From positions 1 through 12,228 of the forward strand of contig JAGCMZ010000144.1 in assembly GCA_017646225.1 (NCBI GenBank): a stretch of DNA of 12,228 nucleotides, given 5' to 3'. The notes under the pieces were generated by a model. It saw nothing but the letters and a program-made list of their open reading frames with translations, had not been told where the DNA came from and searched no databases. How positions within the stretch are numbered: position 1 is the first letter of the stretch; each line of letters opens with the position of its first letter. A program made the position numbers and the translations under genes. This document shows, piece by piece, positions 1 to 7,075 of the stretch. Source of the DNA: Paludibacteraceae bacterium. GTDB lineage: Bacteria; Bacteroidota; Bacteroidia; Bacteroidales; Paludibacteraceae.

Positions 1-1
1 A

Positions 2-94
2 GTGCGAGAGCAAAAAAGATTGATGTATAATAGAATATACGAAAATCGCTATTTACAAGAAAAGAAAAAGAAAGAAGAAGATTTTTGTTTATAA
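2..94 (+). CDS. possible C-terminal tail of an upstream gene (partial)
   Basis: An open frame enters from the left edge and ends at a TAA at 92-94. It encodes about 30 residues rich in charged and aromatic amino acids (Arg, Lys, Glu, Tyr), ending in a Lys/Glu-rich stretch and Phe-Cys-Leu. It stops 19 bases before the ATG of the next plus-strand gene, which would fit a shared operon. The fragment is too short to assign to a family, and a chance open frame in AT-rich DNA is a real alternative. No other feature is apparent in bases 1-113. Confidence 0.35.
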   Translation: MREQKRLMYNRIYENRYLQEKKKKEEDFCL

Positions 95-113
95 AAACTC
101 AAAAAATCTACCA

Positions 114-1196
114 ATGATGAAAATAAGACTACAGTTAATAAAATGGCAAATCCTCTTGTACGTAGGATTGTTATCGTGTATGTCCCTTACCTACGCTTTA
201 CCTAATGCTGATCATGATCATCGTTTTATGGTAATTATAATAATATCGTCATTACCAACATTAGTAGGGGGAGTTCTATCTGCATTGGTCACTACAGGGT
301 ACAAGCAAGCTAGTATTGCTTATTTAATAACCTTATTAGTAACTTCACCCTTCTGCTATTGCATAAACGAGGATACAGAAAATTTGTGGTTACATATAGA
401 CTTAATATTTAGAATAATATTGTTTGCTGTTTATTCTATCATTGCATATAAAACTGCAAATAGTAATAATCAAGATAAACTTGATTTATGTGCTATAAAT
501 TATGGCAAGTTTCTTAAGTTGTGCGTGATGTTTACAATTGCTATAATTTTATGCTACATGAGCATCATCTATATTTTTTGTTTAACTAAAAACGAATTGA
601 TTATACAACCATTTGCCTATTTAAGAAACTTAACTTGTTTAATAAGTATTGCCTTGCAGGTATTCTTCTTGCTAAAGGGAAAAGATAAATGGGCTTTCTG
701 CACTTTTGTTTTACTATTTTTAGCAAGTACTATTGATAGTTGGAACTACGAAATTTACAAAGAAACATGCTTATGGATTGCGTTGTCTAGTATTATCTAT
801 ACAATAACCTATTTACGCAAAGACGCCATCAGCAATGCCAGCTTAACTCTATTTGTTGTTGATCTCATCTACATTGTGGCAGCATTTTGCATTATCTCAT
901 TGCTGAATGATTACAATCAGAATTTATTGATATTAGCAGAAGCCTTTACATTATGGATAATGATATTGATTACCAATAAACACTTTGTACTAAAATCAAT
1001 TGTATTCTGTTTAGTACTAGCAGTAGACTTTATGGTTATACATTATCTATACGATTCATCGCAATGGCTAAACAAAGAGTTTGTGATTAAATATGGTTCA
1101 ATAAACGGTATCGTTGTTTTGGGTTATTCACTCATTCATGCTTCTATGTTTATTGAACAAAAACATAAAGCAAATAAAATGTTAAGTTGTAAATAA
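114..1196 (+). CDS. polytopic membrane protein of unknown function
   Basis: This 360-residue protein is not one I recognise. It is highly hydrophobic, with about 10-12 likely membrane segments, for example near residues 10-29, 38-61, 66-83, 92-112, 132-156, 170-187, 193-207, 218-233, 243-262, 270-287, 292-312 and 326-345. Connecting loops are short, and the C-terminus is a basic tail rich in Lys. The first segment could instead be an uncleaved signal anchor. I see no catalytic or nucleotide-binding motif. Two adjacent ATGs (114 and 117) are possible starts. The gene is clearly more AT-rich than the genes to its right, with many ATA, TTA and AAT codons, and it is isolated by a terminator from the convergent rsmA. 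That suggests an accessory or horizontally acquired gene. Part of a surface-polysaccharide or O-unit locus lying further left is possible but not shown. Confidence 0.75.
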   Translation: MMKIRLQLIKWQILLYVGLLSCMSLTYALPNADHDHRFMVIIIISSLPTLVGGVLSALVTTGYKQASIAYLITLLVTSPFCYCINEDTENLWLHIDLIFRIILFAVYSIIAYKTANSNNQDKLDLCAINYGKFLKLCVMFTIAIILCYMSIIYIFCLTKNELIIQPFAYLRNLTCLISIALQVFFLLKGKDKWAFCTFVLLFLASTIDSWNYEIYKETCLWIALSSIIYTITYLRKDAISNASLTLFVVDLIYIVAAFCIISLLNDYNQNLLILAEAFTLWIMILITNKHFVLKSIVFCLVLAVDFMVIHYLYDSSQWLNKEFVIKYGSINGIVVLGYSLIHASMFIEQKHKANKMLSCK

Positions 1197-1292
1197 CAAA
1201 GCCCCTATATTAGAAAATAGCATTGGTACACCCCAGGTAATCTTCCAATCGCCCATACTTAAGCATGTAAATTGGCTGTGGAAGTAAAAACC

Positions 1293-1328
1293 AAATCGGT
1301 GACTTAGATTATTCTAAGTCACCGATTT
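1293..1328. terminator. bidirectional hairpin terminator between convergent genes
   Basis: A perfect 16-bp inverted repeat (1293-1308 and 1313-1328) encloses a 4-base TTAT loop. On the plus strand it is followed by TTTTATTTA, and on the minus strand by GGTTTTTAC. Both read-outs look like an intrinsic terminator with a short U tract. It starts 3 bases beyond the rsmA stop codon and lies about 100 bases downstream of the plus-strand membrane-protein gene, so it can end both transcripts. I see nothing else in the gap 1197-1292. Confidence 0.85.
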
Positions 1329-1331
1329 TAT

Positions 1332-2117
1332 TTATGCTTTTTGCTGCGATTCTACCCAACTGGTTAGCTTTACAAACTCTGCTACGCTAAGTTGTTCGGG
1401 GCGTTTGTCTAGCAAGGGCGTGCCTGCTTTGTCAAACTCGGCGCCTAACAAGGGTTTTATAGAGTTGCGAATGGTTTTGCGACGTTGGTTAAAGGTGGTT
1501 TTTACCACTTGCTTAAACAACACCTCGTTGCAAGGAAGTGAGGTAACGCTGTTGCGCACCATTTTGATAACCGCCGATTGTACTTTGGGCGGTGGGTTAA
1601 ACACCCCAGGGGGTACGGTAAACAAATACTCAATATCGTAGTACGCTTGCAATAGCACACTTAAAATGCCGTACGCCTTTTTGCCTGGTTTAGACGCCAA
1701 ACGCTCTGCTACCTCTTTTTGCAACATACCACTAATAAACGGAATTTGCTCTTTGTGCTCTAACGCCTTAAAAAAGATTTGGCTGGATATGTTATACGGA
1801 TAGTTGCCAATTAGGGCAAACGGCTCGCCACCAAAAATAGAAGGAACATCGTATTTTAAAAAGTCGTCGGCTATGATTTTGCCTGCCAACGCTTCAAAGT
1901 TCTGATTCAAATAGGCTACCGATTCGTTGTCAATTTCAATAACAAGCAAATCGATGGGGTTGCGTTGCAACAAAAATTGGGTAAGCACTCCTGTTCCCGG
2001 ACCAATCTCTAGCACCTTAAAGGGGCCTTCGGCTGGCAAGGTATCGGCAATGCGCTTGGCAATGCCCATGTCGGTTAGAAAGTGTTGGCCTAACTGTTTT
2101 TTTGGCTTAACGTACAT
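1332..2117 (-). CDS. rsmA: 16S rRNA dimethyladenosine transferase RsmA/KsgA
   Basis: This enzyme transfers four methyl groups from S-adenosylmethionine to two adjacent adenosines in the 3'-terminal hairpin of 16S rRNA, a late 30S maturation step in the cytoplasm. The 261-residue length is normal. The N-terminus has the family signature KKQLGQHFL (6-14). The SAM-binding motif I is LEIGPGTG (36-43), the acidic residue closing strand 2 is near E61, and a DD pair follows at 84-85. The catalytic motif IV is NYPYNISSQ (105-113). The FNPPPKV segment (173-179) precedes the C-terminal helical domain. The start at 2117 places the signature at the usual distance from the N-terminus. The gene is divergent from the GtrA-family gene, with only 34 bases between their start codons, and ends beside the hairpin terminator at 1293-1328. 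Sequence identity to the family is obvious by eye. Confidence 0.97.
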   Translation of the reverse strand: MYVKPKKQLGQHFLTDMGIAKRIADTLPAEGPFKVLEIGPGTGVLTQFLLQRNPIDLLVIEIDNESVAYLNQNFEALAGKIIADDFLKYDVPSIFGGEPFALIGNYPYNISSQIFFKALEHKEQIPFISGMLQKEVAERLASKPGKKAYGILSVLLQAYYDIEYLFTVPPGVFNPPPKVQSAVIKMVRNSVTSLPCNEVLFKQVVKTTFNQRRKTIRNSIKPLLGAEFDKAGTPLLDKRPEQLSVAEFVKLTSWVESQQKA

Positions 2118-2135
2118 TGTCTAGATTTTTTATTG

Positions 2136-2143
2136 TATCTTCG
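2136..2143 (+). promoter_or_regulatory. weak -7-like box for the GtrA-family gene
   Basis: TATCTTCG differs from TAnnTTTG at one position. It abuts the opposing rsmA -7 box (2144-2151) and lies 8 bases before the first ATG at 2152. If used from here, the transcript would be nearly leaderless for a 2152 start, or have about 15 extra bases for the alternative ATG at 2167. There is no good -33 element. Confidence 0.3.
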
Positions 2144-2151
2144 CAAAGTTA
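2144..2151 (-). promoter_or_regulatory. -7 promoter box for rsmA
   Basis: On the minus strand these bases read TAACTTTG, a full match to the Bacteroidetes sigma-ABfr -7 consensus TAnnTTTG. A transcription start a few bases downstream would give rsmA a leader of about 20 bases. I see no clear -33 TTG at the expected distance, so the assignment rests on the -7 box alone. Confidence 0.5.
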
Positions 2152-2640
2152 ATGATAAAAGTCGAAATGCTTCGCATTTTAACCCACATACTCGATTTTT
2201 TTTACCCTCCGTTTAAGCGCTGGATGAGCAAAGAGGTGTACTACTACCTAGCCTGTGGCACCATCAATACCTGCTGCGATTGGGTAATGTATTTTATTAT
2301 CCATAACTACATTATTCAAAAACAATTTATCGATTTAGGTTTTATGGTGGTATCGCCCCACATTGCCAGCCTTATTTTGGTTACACCCATAACATTTTTG
2401 GTGGGGTTCTGCTTTTCTAAATACATCACCTTTAAGCACTCCAAACTGGAAACTACTAGGCAGGTACTGCGCTATGCATCCATTTTGTGCTGCAATTGGC
2501 TAATTACCTACATCAGCTTAAAACTATTGGTAGAAATGGCGGGTATCTACCCTACTCCTGCCAAAATGATTACCACGGTTATTACCACCTTACTGGGCTT
2601 TATTTTGCAAAAGTACTATTCGTTTAAAAGCAGTAAATAG
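2152..2640 (+). CDS. GtrA-family (DPMS/GtrA) four-TM membrane protein
   Basis: GtrA-family proteins are small membrane proteins thought to help move or use lipid-linked sugars, for example bactoprenol-phosphate glucose in surface-glycan modification. The 162-residue protein shows the family pattern. A short basic N-terminus is followed by YYYLACGTINTCCDW (about 30-44) leading into TM1, then TM2 near 70-88 ending in FSKYITF. TM3 is at about 105-124, and TM4 at about 138-153 ends in QKYYSF. The two paired Lys-Tyr-x-x-Phe ends correspond to the NRxxTF-like ends of the family's half repeats. The start could be ATG 2152 or the in-frame ATG at 2167 (residue 6), which fits the family's short N-terminus at least as well. 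Only 7 bases separate it from the next gene, so the two are probably co-transcribed. The substrate cannot be read from sequence. Confidence 0.85.
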   Translation: MIKVEMLRILTHILDFFYPPFKRWMSKEVYYYLACGTINTCCDWVMYFIIHNYIIQKQFIDLGFMVVSPHIASLILVTPITFLVGFCFSKYITFKHSKLETTRQVLRYASILCCNWLITYISLKLLVEMAGIYPTPAKMITTVITTLLGFILQKYYSFKSSK

Positions 2641-2647
2641 GTAAACG

Positions 2648-3673
2648 ATGCAAAAAGGATGGTTTGACAAGTACTTTACAGCTATCAAGGTAATGATTAT
2701 GCTGGGCGCATACGGCTACCTGGCTTATACGTTGGCTCATTTTGAATATTACCAGCAGTTTGCCCAAAGTTTTAGCCACATTGGTTTGGAACGTTGCCTA
2801 TTTTTAATGACTGCCCTTTTGTTTATTGCCCTAAATTGGGGGCTTGAGGGGCTAAAATGGCAGGTATTGTTAAGGCATTTACACCCCAGTAGCCTTGGGT
2901 GGAGCATCAAAAGCATTTTAATTGGCATTACGGCTGGTTTTTTTACCCCTAACCGCATAGGCGAACCCGTGGGGCGCTCTATTTTATTGCCCGATGGCAA
3001 GCGTAGCCAAGGCGTTGCCTTAATGTTGGTAGGCGTTATGGGGCAAACCTTTGCCTCGCTGGTGTATGGCGTGGTAGCCTGCACAGGATTCTTTAGCCTT
3101 CACCTTAGCACGCAGGTATCGCTTGTTAATTTTTGCCTAATAGCTGGCGGTGCGTTGCTAGCTCTACTAAGCCTTTGCTATTTTACCTTACCCAGTTGGG
3201 GCAAATGCGTAGTAACAGGGCAATTTACTCCTTTTTGGCAATTTTTGTACAATATACGCAGTGGCTTGCTGCGCTTTTCGTGGTTTACCAACCTACTTAA
3301 AAGTGCTATACCCTACCTAAAAGCAGCACTAAGCGTATCATACCCCACCCTGCTAAAAGTAACCCTTTATAGCCTGCTGCGTTACGGCGTTTACTGCTTG
3401 CAATACTTTTTTATGCTGCGTTTTTTTGATGTGCCAATAGACACGCTTACCGCCCTACTGCTTATACCCATTAACTACTTAGCGGTTTCTATTACGCCCT
3501 CCATTGCCTTTGCCGAAATGGGCATTAGAGGCTCTATTGGCATCGCCCTAATAGGTACCTTTACCTCTAATACCGTAGGCGTCGCCCTAGCTGCCATTAG
3601 CGTGTGGCTTATTAACTACGTTATACCCATGTTAGCGGGTTCGGTGTTACTCCTTCTACAAAAAAAACAATAA
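2648..3673 (+). CDS. flippase-like UPF0104 / LPG-synthase TM-domain membrane protein
   Basis: This 341-residue integral membrane protein resembles the UPF0104 group (lysylphosphatidylglycerol synthase transmembrane region, 'flippase-like domain'). I see about 8 hydrophobic segments. The family landmarks are NWGLEGLKWQVLL (about 64-76) after TM2, the GFFTPNRIGEPVGR segment (about 97-110) in the central conserved region, and near the C-terminus PINYLAVSITPSIAFAEMG (about 275-293). No soluble synthetase domain is attached, so it is not an MprF-type aminoacyl-lipid synthase. Related stand-alone proteins are suspected lipid or lipid-linked-sugar transporters. Pairing with a GtrA-family gene 7 bases upstream supports a role in envelope lipid or glycan handling, but that is inference. 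The stop at 3673 is followed by a 47-base gap containing the porX promoter box. Confidence 0.85.
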   Translation: MQKGWFDKYFTAIKVMIMLGAYGYLAYTLAHFEYYQQFAQSFSHIGLERCLFLMTALLFIALNWGLEGLKWQVLLRHLHPSSLGWSIKSILIGITAGFFTPNRIGEPVGRSILLPDGKRSQGVALMLVGVMGQTFASLVYGVVACTGFFSLHLSTQVSLVNFCLIAGGALLALLSLCYFTLPSWGKCVVTGQFTPFWQFLYNIRSGLLRFSWFTNLLKSAIPYLKAALSVSYPTLLKVTLYSLLRYGVYCLQYFFMLRFFDVPIDTLTALLLIPINYLAVSITPSIAFAEMGIRGSIGIALIGTFTSNTVGVALAAISVWLINYVIPMLAGSVLLLLQKKQ

Positions 3674-3708
3674 ACGTTAAACAATAAACAACTTGTAAGT
3701 TTATATCG

Positions 3709-3716
3709 TATTTTTG
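3709..3716 (+). promoter_or_regulatory. -7 promoter box immediately upstream of porX
   Basis: TATTTTTG matches TAnnTTTG exactly and ends only 4 bases before the porX ATG at 3721. A start of transcription a few bases downstream would fall at or next to the ATG, giving a leaderless or nearly leaderless mRNA. No -33 TTG lies at the preferred distance (the nearest, 3693-3695, is too close), so the box could also be chance in AT-rich DNA. Confidence 0.4.
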
Positions 3717-3720
3717 TGAT

Positions 3721-5280
3721 ATGAATCACATTAAAATACTTTGGGCCGACGACGAAATTGAGCTGCTAAAGCCACACATCCTTTTCCTAGAGGGAAAGGG
3801 ATACGAGGTTACGGCTGTAAACAACGGAAAAGAAGCCATAAAAGCCTGCCAAGAAAACAAGTTTGACCTTGTGTTTTTAGACGAAAACATGCCTGGCATT
3901 AGCGGCTTAGAGGCACTGCTCGAAATAAAAAAGATGCTACCTTCGCTACCGGTTATTATGATTACCAAAAGCGAAGAAGAAGACATCATGGACCAAGCCA
4001 TTGGTCAAAAAATTGCTGATTACCTGATAAAACCGGTTAATCCCAACCAAATTATCATGACCATTAAAAAGGTGTTGCAGGCCAACGAAATTATCTCGCA
4101 AAAAACCACAAGAAACTACCAAATGGAGTTTATGCGCATCAGCACGCAAATAAACGACAGTACCGATGCCGATAGTTGGCGCAACATTTACAACCACCTG
4201 GTGTACTGGGAAATGGAGCTTGCCGAAACAGGAAGCACGCTAAACGAAATGTTGCAAATGCAAAAATCAGAGGCCAATAACCTGTTTGTACGCTTTATTA
4301 AAAAGAACTACGAGAACTGGTGGAAGAACACCGAAAACAGGCCCATGATGAGCCCCGACTTGTTTAAAGACAAAGTGTTCCCCCTATTGGACCAGGGTAA
4401 AAAGGTGTTTTTTGTACTCATCGATAACCTGCGATTGGACCATTGGAAGGTGATGCAAAAAGAGTTGGCATCGCTGTACCAATTTGACAGCGACGATACG
4501 TTTTACAGCATCTTGCCTACGGCTACGCAATATTCGCGCAATGCTATTTTTTCGGGATTGATGCCCTCGCAAATTAGAAAAATGTACCCTCATTTGTGGG
4601 TAGACGAAGAAGAAGACGAAGGCAAAAACCTAAACGAAGAGGCGCTTATTCAAACCCAGCTGGATCGTTTTAGAAAGAAATATGCTTTCTCTTACCACAA
4701 AATTAACACCAACGTGGCAGGCGAAAAGCTGAACGAAAACCTAAAGCAGCTGCTTCATAATCCGCTCAATGTGGTGGTGTTTAACTTTGTTGATATGCTA
4801 TCGCACGCTCGTACCGAGGTGAAATTGTTCCGCGAACTGGCACCCGACGAGGCAGCCTACCGATCGTTGGTACATTCGTGGTTCAAACACTCGTCTATTG
4901 CCGAGTTTTTCCGCATTTTGGCCGCGCAAGACGTGCACATTGTGCTCACCACCGACCACGGCAGCATTCGCGTTAAAAACCCCATTAAGGTTATTGGCGA
5001 TAAAAACACCAACGTAAACCTACGTTACAAAGTGGGCAAAAATTTGGCGTACGATAAAAAACAAGTGTTGGCACTTACGCAGCCCGAAGCTTGCTTACTG
5101 CCTACACCCAACCTCAGCTCTACTTATATTTTTGCCGAGTGTGACGACTTTATTGCCTACCCTAACAACTATAATTATTACGTTAGCTATTACAAAGATA
5201 CGTTCCAACACGGGGGTATATCGCTCGAAGAAATGATTATCCCATTGGTAAGTATGCACCCTAAAAAAATAATGCCATGA
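3721..5280 (+). CDS. porX: PorX: response regulator fused to a PglZ alkaline-phosphatase-fold domain
   Basis: PorX is the response regulator of the PorX-PorY pair that controls type IX secretion in Bacteroidetes, acting with the sigma factor SigP. Its C-terminal PglZ domain is a zinc phosphodiesterase active on cyclic oligonucleotides in characterised homologues. The 519-residue length is typical. The receiver domain (about 1-120) has the acidic pair D10-D11, phospho-acceptor D54 in VFLDENMPG, T82 and K104 in YLIKPV. A helical linker runs to about 215. The PglZ domain keeps the expected metal-site residues: D235 (LIDNLR), the threonine nucleophile region PTATQYSR (266-273), D358 and H362 (FVDMLSH), D412-H413 (TTDHG) and H497 (FQHGG). 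The start at 3721 puts ILWADDE at the normal position. The stop overlaps the ldcA start by 4 bases. No sensor kinase lies beside it, consistent with PorY being encoded elsewhere in these bacteria. Confidence 0.93.
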   Translation: MNHIKILWADDEIELLKPHILFLEGKGYEVTAVNNGKEAIKACQENKFDLVFLDENMPGISGLEALLEIKKMLPSLPVIMITKSEEEDIMDQAIGQKIADYLIKPVNPNQIIMTIKKVLQANEIISQKTTRNYQMEFMRISTQINDSTDADSWRNIYNHLVYWEMELAETGSTLNEMLQMQKSEANNLFVRFIKKNYENWWKNTENRPMMSPDLFKDKVFPLLDQGKKVFFVLIDNLRLDHWKVMQKELASLYQFDSDDTFYSILPTATQYSRNAIFSGLMPSQIRKMYPHLWVDEEEDEGKNLNEEALIQTQLDRFRKKYAFSYHKINTNVAGEKLNENLKQLLHNPLNVVVFNFVDMLSHARTEVKLFRELAPDEAAYRSLVHSWFKHSSIAEFFRILAAQDVHIVLTTDHGSIRVKNPIKVIGDKNTNVNLRYKVGKNLAYDKKQVLALTQPEACLLPTPNLSSTYIFAECDDFIAYPNNYNYYVSYYKDTFQHGGISLEEMIIPLVSMHPKKIMP

Positions 5281-6167
5281 TACGCCCACCCTTTTTAACT
5301 GCAGGCAGTAAAATTGCCCTTGTCGCCCCATCGGGCGCAGTAGATGCCGTATGGATAGACGGAGCTATCCAAACACTCGAGAAATGGGGTCTTGAAGTAA
5401 TTATTGGGCAACATGCCAGGGGTAAATACCACCGTTTTTCGGCTACGGATGCAGAGCGCATCGCCGATTTGCAATGGGCCATTGACCAAACCGATATAGC
5501 GGCAATTCTTTGCCTAAGAGGTGGTTATGGATTGGCACGCATCATCGATAAGGTAAACCTGGCTCCATTGGTAAGGTATCCCAAATGGCTGATAGGTTTT
5601 AGCGACGTAACGGTGTTGCACAGTGCTTTATCGGCCGTAGGTATTGAGTCGATACACAGCATCATGGCCAAACAAATTTGCCAAGAGCAAGCCCCCAGCG
5701 AGCAATTGCGAAGACTGCTTTTTGGCGAGTTGCCTTTGTACCAAGTGGCATCACACCCACTCAACAGAGAGGGCGTTACCAGTGGAAAACTGATTGGTGG
5801 CAACCTATCGGTGCTATACGGATTGCGCAACACGCCCTTCGATTTAAAAGCATCGGGCAATATTTTACTGATAGAAGACTTGTGCGAACCGCTTTACCAC
5901 ATAGACCGCATGATGCAAAACCTACGCCTAAGTGGGTTGTTGGAACAAATAAGCGGGCTAATTGTAGGGCAATTCTCTGACATCGATCCCGACACAAGCT
6001 TTGCAGAGGGTGCCTATGGCATCATAGCCGAAGCAGTAAAAGATTACCACTACCCTGTTTGCATGAATGCGCCATTTGGGCATGTAGACCAAAATTATCC
6101 GCTAATAATAGGCGCTAGCACCCAACTAAACGTACAATCTACCACTAGCACAATAGAACAACTATGA
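5277..6167 (+). CDS. LD-carboxypeptidase, peptidase family S66
   Basis: S66 enzymes remove the terminal D-alanine from muropeptide tetrapeptides (the L,D bond) during peptidoglycan recycling, normally in the cytoplasm. The 296-residue protein is of standard length and has no signal peptide. The N-terminal domain contains IALVAPSG (13-20) and the RGGYG loop (81-85). The catalytic triad can be placed: nucleophile S109 in IGFSDVTVLH, E200 in LLIEDL and H269 in APFGHVD. The usual His-Gly-Pro-Met segment appears here as the variant HSIM (127-130). The ATG overlaps the porX stop (ATGA), and its own TGA overlaps the next ATG in the same way, so the three genes are translationally coupled. The function of LdcA type is likely; the exact muropeptide substrate is not visible. 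Confidence 0.92.
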   Translation: MIRPPFLTAGSKIALVAPSGAVDAVWIDGAIQTLEKWGLEVIIGQHARGKYHRFSATDAERIADLQWAIDQTDIAAILCLRGGYGLARIIDKVNLAPLVRYPKWLIGFSDVTVLHSALSAVGIESIHSIMAKQICQEQAPSEQLRRLLFGELPLYQVASHPLNREGVTSGKLIGGNLSVLYGLRNTPFDLKASGNILLIEDLCEPLYHIDRMMQNLRLSGLLEQISGLIVGQFSDIDPDTSFAEGAYGIIAEAVKDYHYPVCMNAPFGHVDQNYPLIIGASTQLNVQSTTSTIEQL

Positions 6168-7075
6168 TACAACTGAAAGGATTATTTGCAGATAGTAAAT
6201 GGTACACCAAAACGGCTTTGCTGTTGGGGATTCCGTTCTTTTTAATGTTGATGTCGAGCGTTATTTGTGTCTTGGTTAGCTTGGTTATGGGCGTAGACCT
6301 ACAGGCATCTAGCACTTCTTCCTTGCTATGGATTCAAGCTGTTCAGTCTATCCTTACTTTTATAGGGGGTGGATGGTTGTATGTGTACCTTATCTCTAAA
6401 CAACCTGTTCGTTACCTCAACCTTCACCACTGTGGAAGCATTTGGCTGTATCTATTGGCAATGACTGGCATGATGGTGCTTTCGCCCATGGTAAGCATTA
6501 CTGCTCTTTGGAACGATGGCATTCAGCTACCCGAATCGTTGCAAATCATAGAACAGCATTTGCGTAGTTTAGAAGACGCTGCCAACGATATTACCCTGCA
6601 AATGATGCAAGGAGAGGGCTTAGGAAGTACAATTGTTGCATTGGTAGTAATGGCATTGATACCTGCCATTGGCGAGGAGTTTTTGTTTAGAGGGGGCATG
6701 CAAAAAGGGATAGAAAACAAAACAGGCAATGCCCACCTTGCGGTTTGGGTCACTGCCTTTGTATTTAGTTTTATCCACTTTCAATTTTACGGATTCATTC
6801 CCCGCTTTATTTTGGGGGTGGTGTTGGGTTATTTTTACCTATATGGCAAATCGATATGGATTCCTATTTGGGCACACTTTGTAAACAATGCCAGCGCTGT
6901 ATTAACCTACCGACTTTTTTACCAACATACCGAAGAAACCAATCTGTCTACCATGGGAATGCCCACCGATGTAGACAACGTTATTTTGTTTTGCATAGCG
7001 GGACTTAGCTTGTTGCTATACATCACCACCATGCTAATCTTCGTCTTCGTCGCCGGAAACAGGAAGTCCCAATAG
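6164..7075 (+). CDS. CPBP-family intramembrane metalloprotease (Abi/CAAX-protease-like)
   Basis: This 303-residue polytopic membrane protein carries the three signatures of the CPBP (Abi, PF02517) family. These are EEFLFRG (171-177), FSFIH (201-205, the FxxxH motif) and HFVNN (238-242, the HxxxN motif). In the family these residues form the glutamate/histidine active site of an intramembrane protease. Hydrophobic segments occur near 18-43, 58-78, 92-112, 153-170, 190-206, 213-228, 234-250 and 272-297. The stretch at 115-150 between segments is more polar. It begins inside the ldcA stop codon (4-base overlap). The C-terminal 42 bases overlap the convergent gene at 7034-7768. The substrate is unknown; in various bacteria such proteins have roles in bacteriocin self-immunity or processing of lipidated or secreted peptides. 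Confidence 0.9.
   Translation: MIQLKGLFADSKWYTKTALLLGIPFFLMLMSSVICVLVSLVMGVDLQASSTSSLLWIQAVQSILTFIGGGWLYVYLISKQPVRYLNLHHCGSIWLYLLAMTGMMVLSPMVSITALWNDGIQLPESLQIIEQHLRSLEDAANDITLQMMQGEGLGSTIVALVVMALIPAIGEEFLFRGGMQKGIENKTGNAHLAVWVTAFVFSFIHFQFYGFIPRFILGVVLGYFYLYGKSIWIPIWAHFVNNASAVLTYRLFYQHTEETNLSTMGMPTDVDNVILFCIAGLSLLLYITTMLIFVFVAGNRKSQ

Noticed and set aside
1197..1292. Possible small gene or remnant between the first membrane protein gene and the terminator
   Set aside because: No open frame of meaningful length or recognisable repeat; only ordinary 3' untranslated sequence is apparent.
2648..3673. MprF-type lysylphosphatidylglycerol synthase
   Set aside because: Only the membrane region is present; there is no C-terminal soluble aminoacyl-transfer domain, so a full synthase role is not supported.
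3685..3704. Short palindrome around ACTTGTAAGT before porX
   Set aside because: The stem is only 4 bp with no U tract; this is expected by chance in AT-rich DNA.
5678..5980. 100-codon plus-strand open frame inside the LD-carboxypeptidase gene
   Set aside because: It is out of frame with a gene whose catalytic triad is intact; its composition looks like frame-shifted coding DNA.
6164..7075. Abortive-infection (phage defence) gene, from the 'Abi' family name
   Set aside because: The motifs are of the CPBP protease family. The context is an envelope operon with porX and an LD-carboxypeptidase, with no defence genes nearby.
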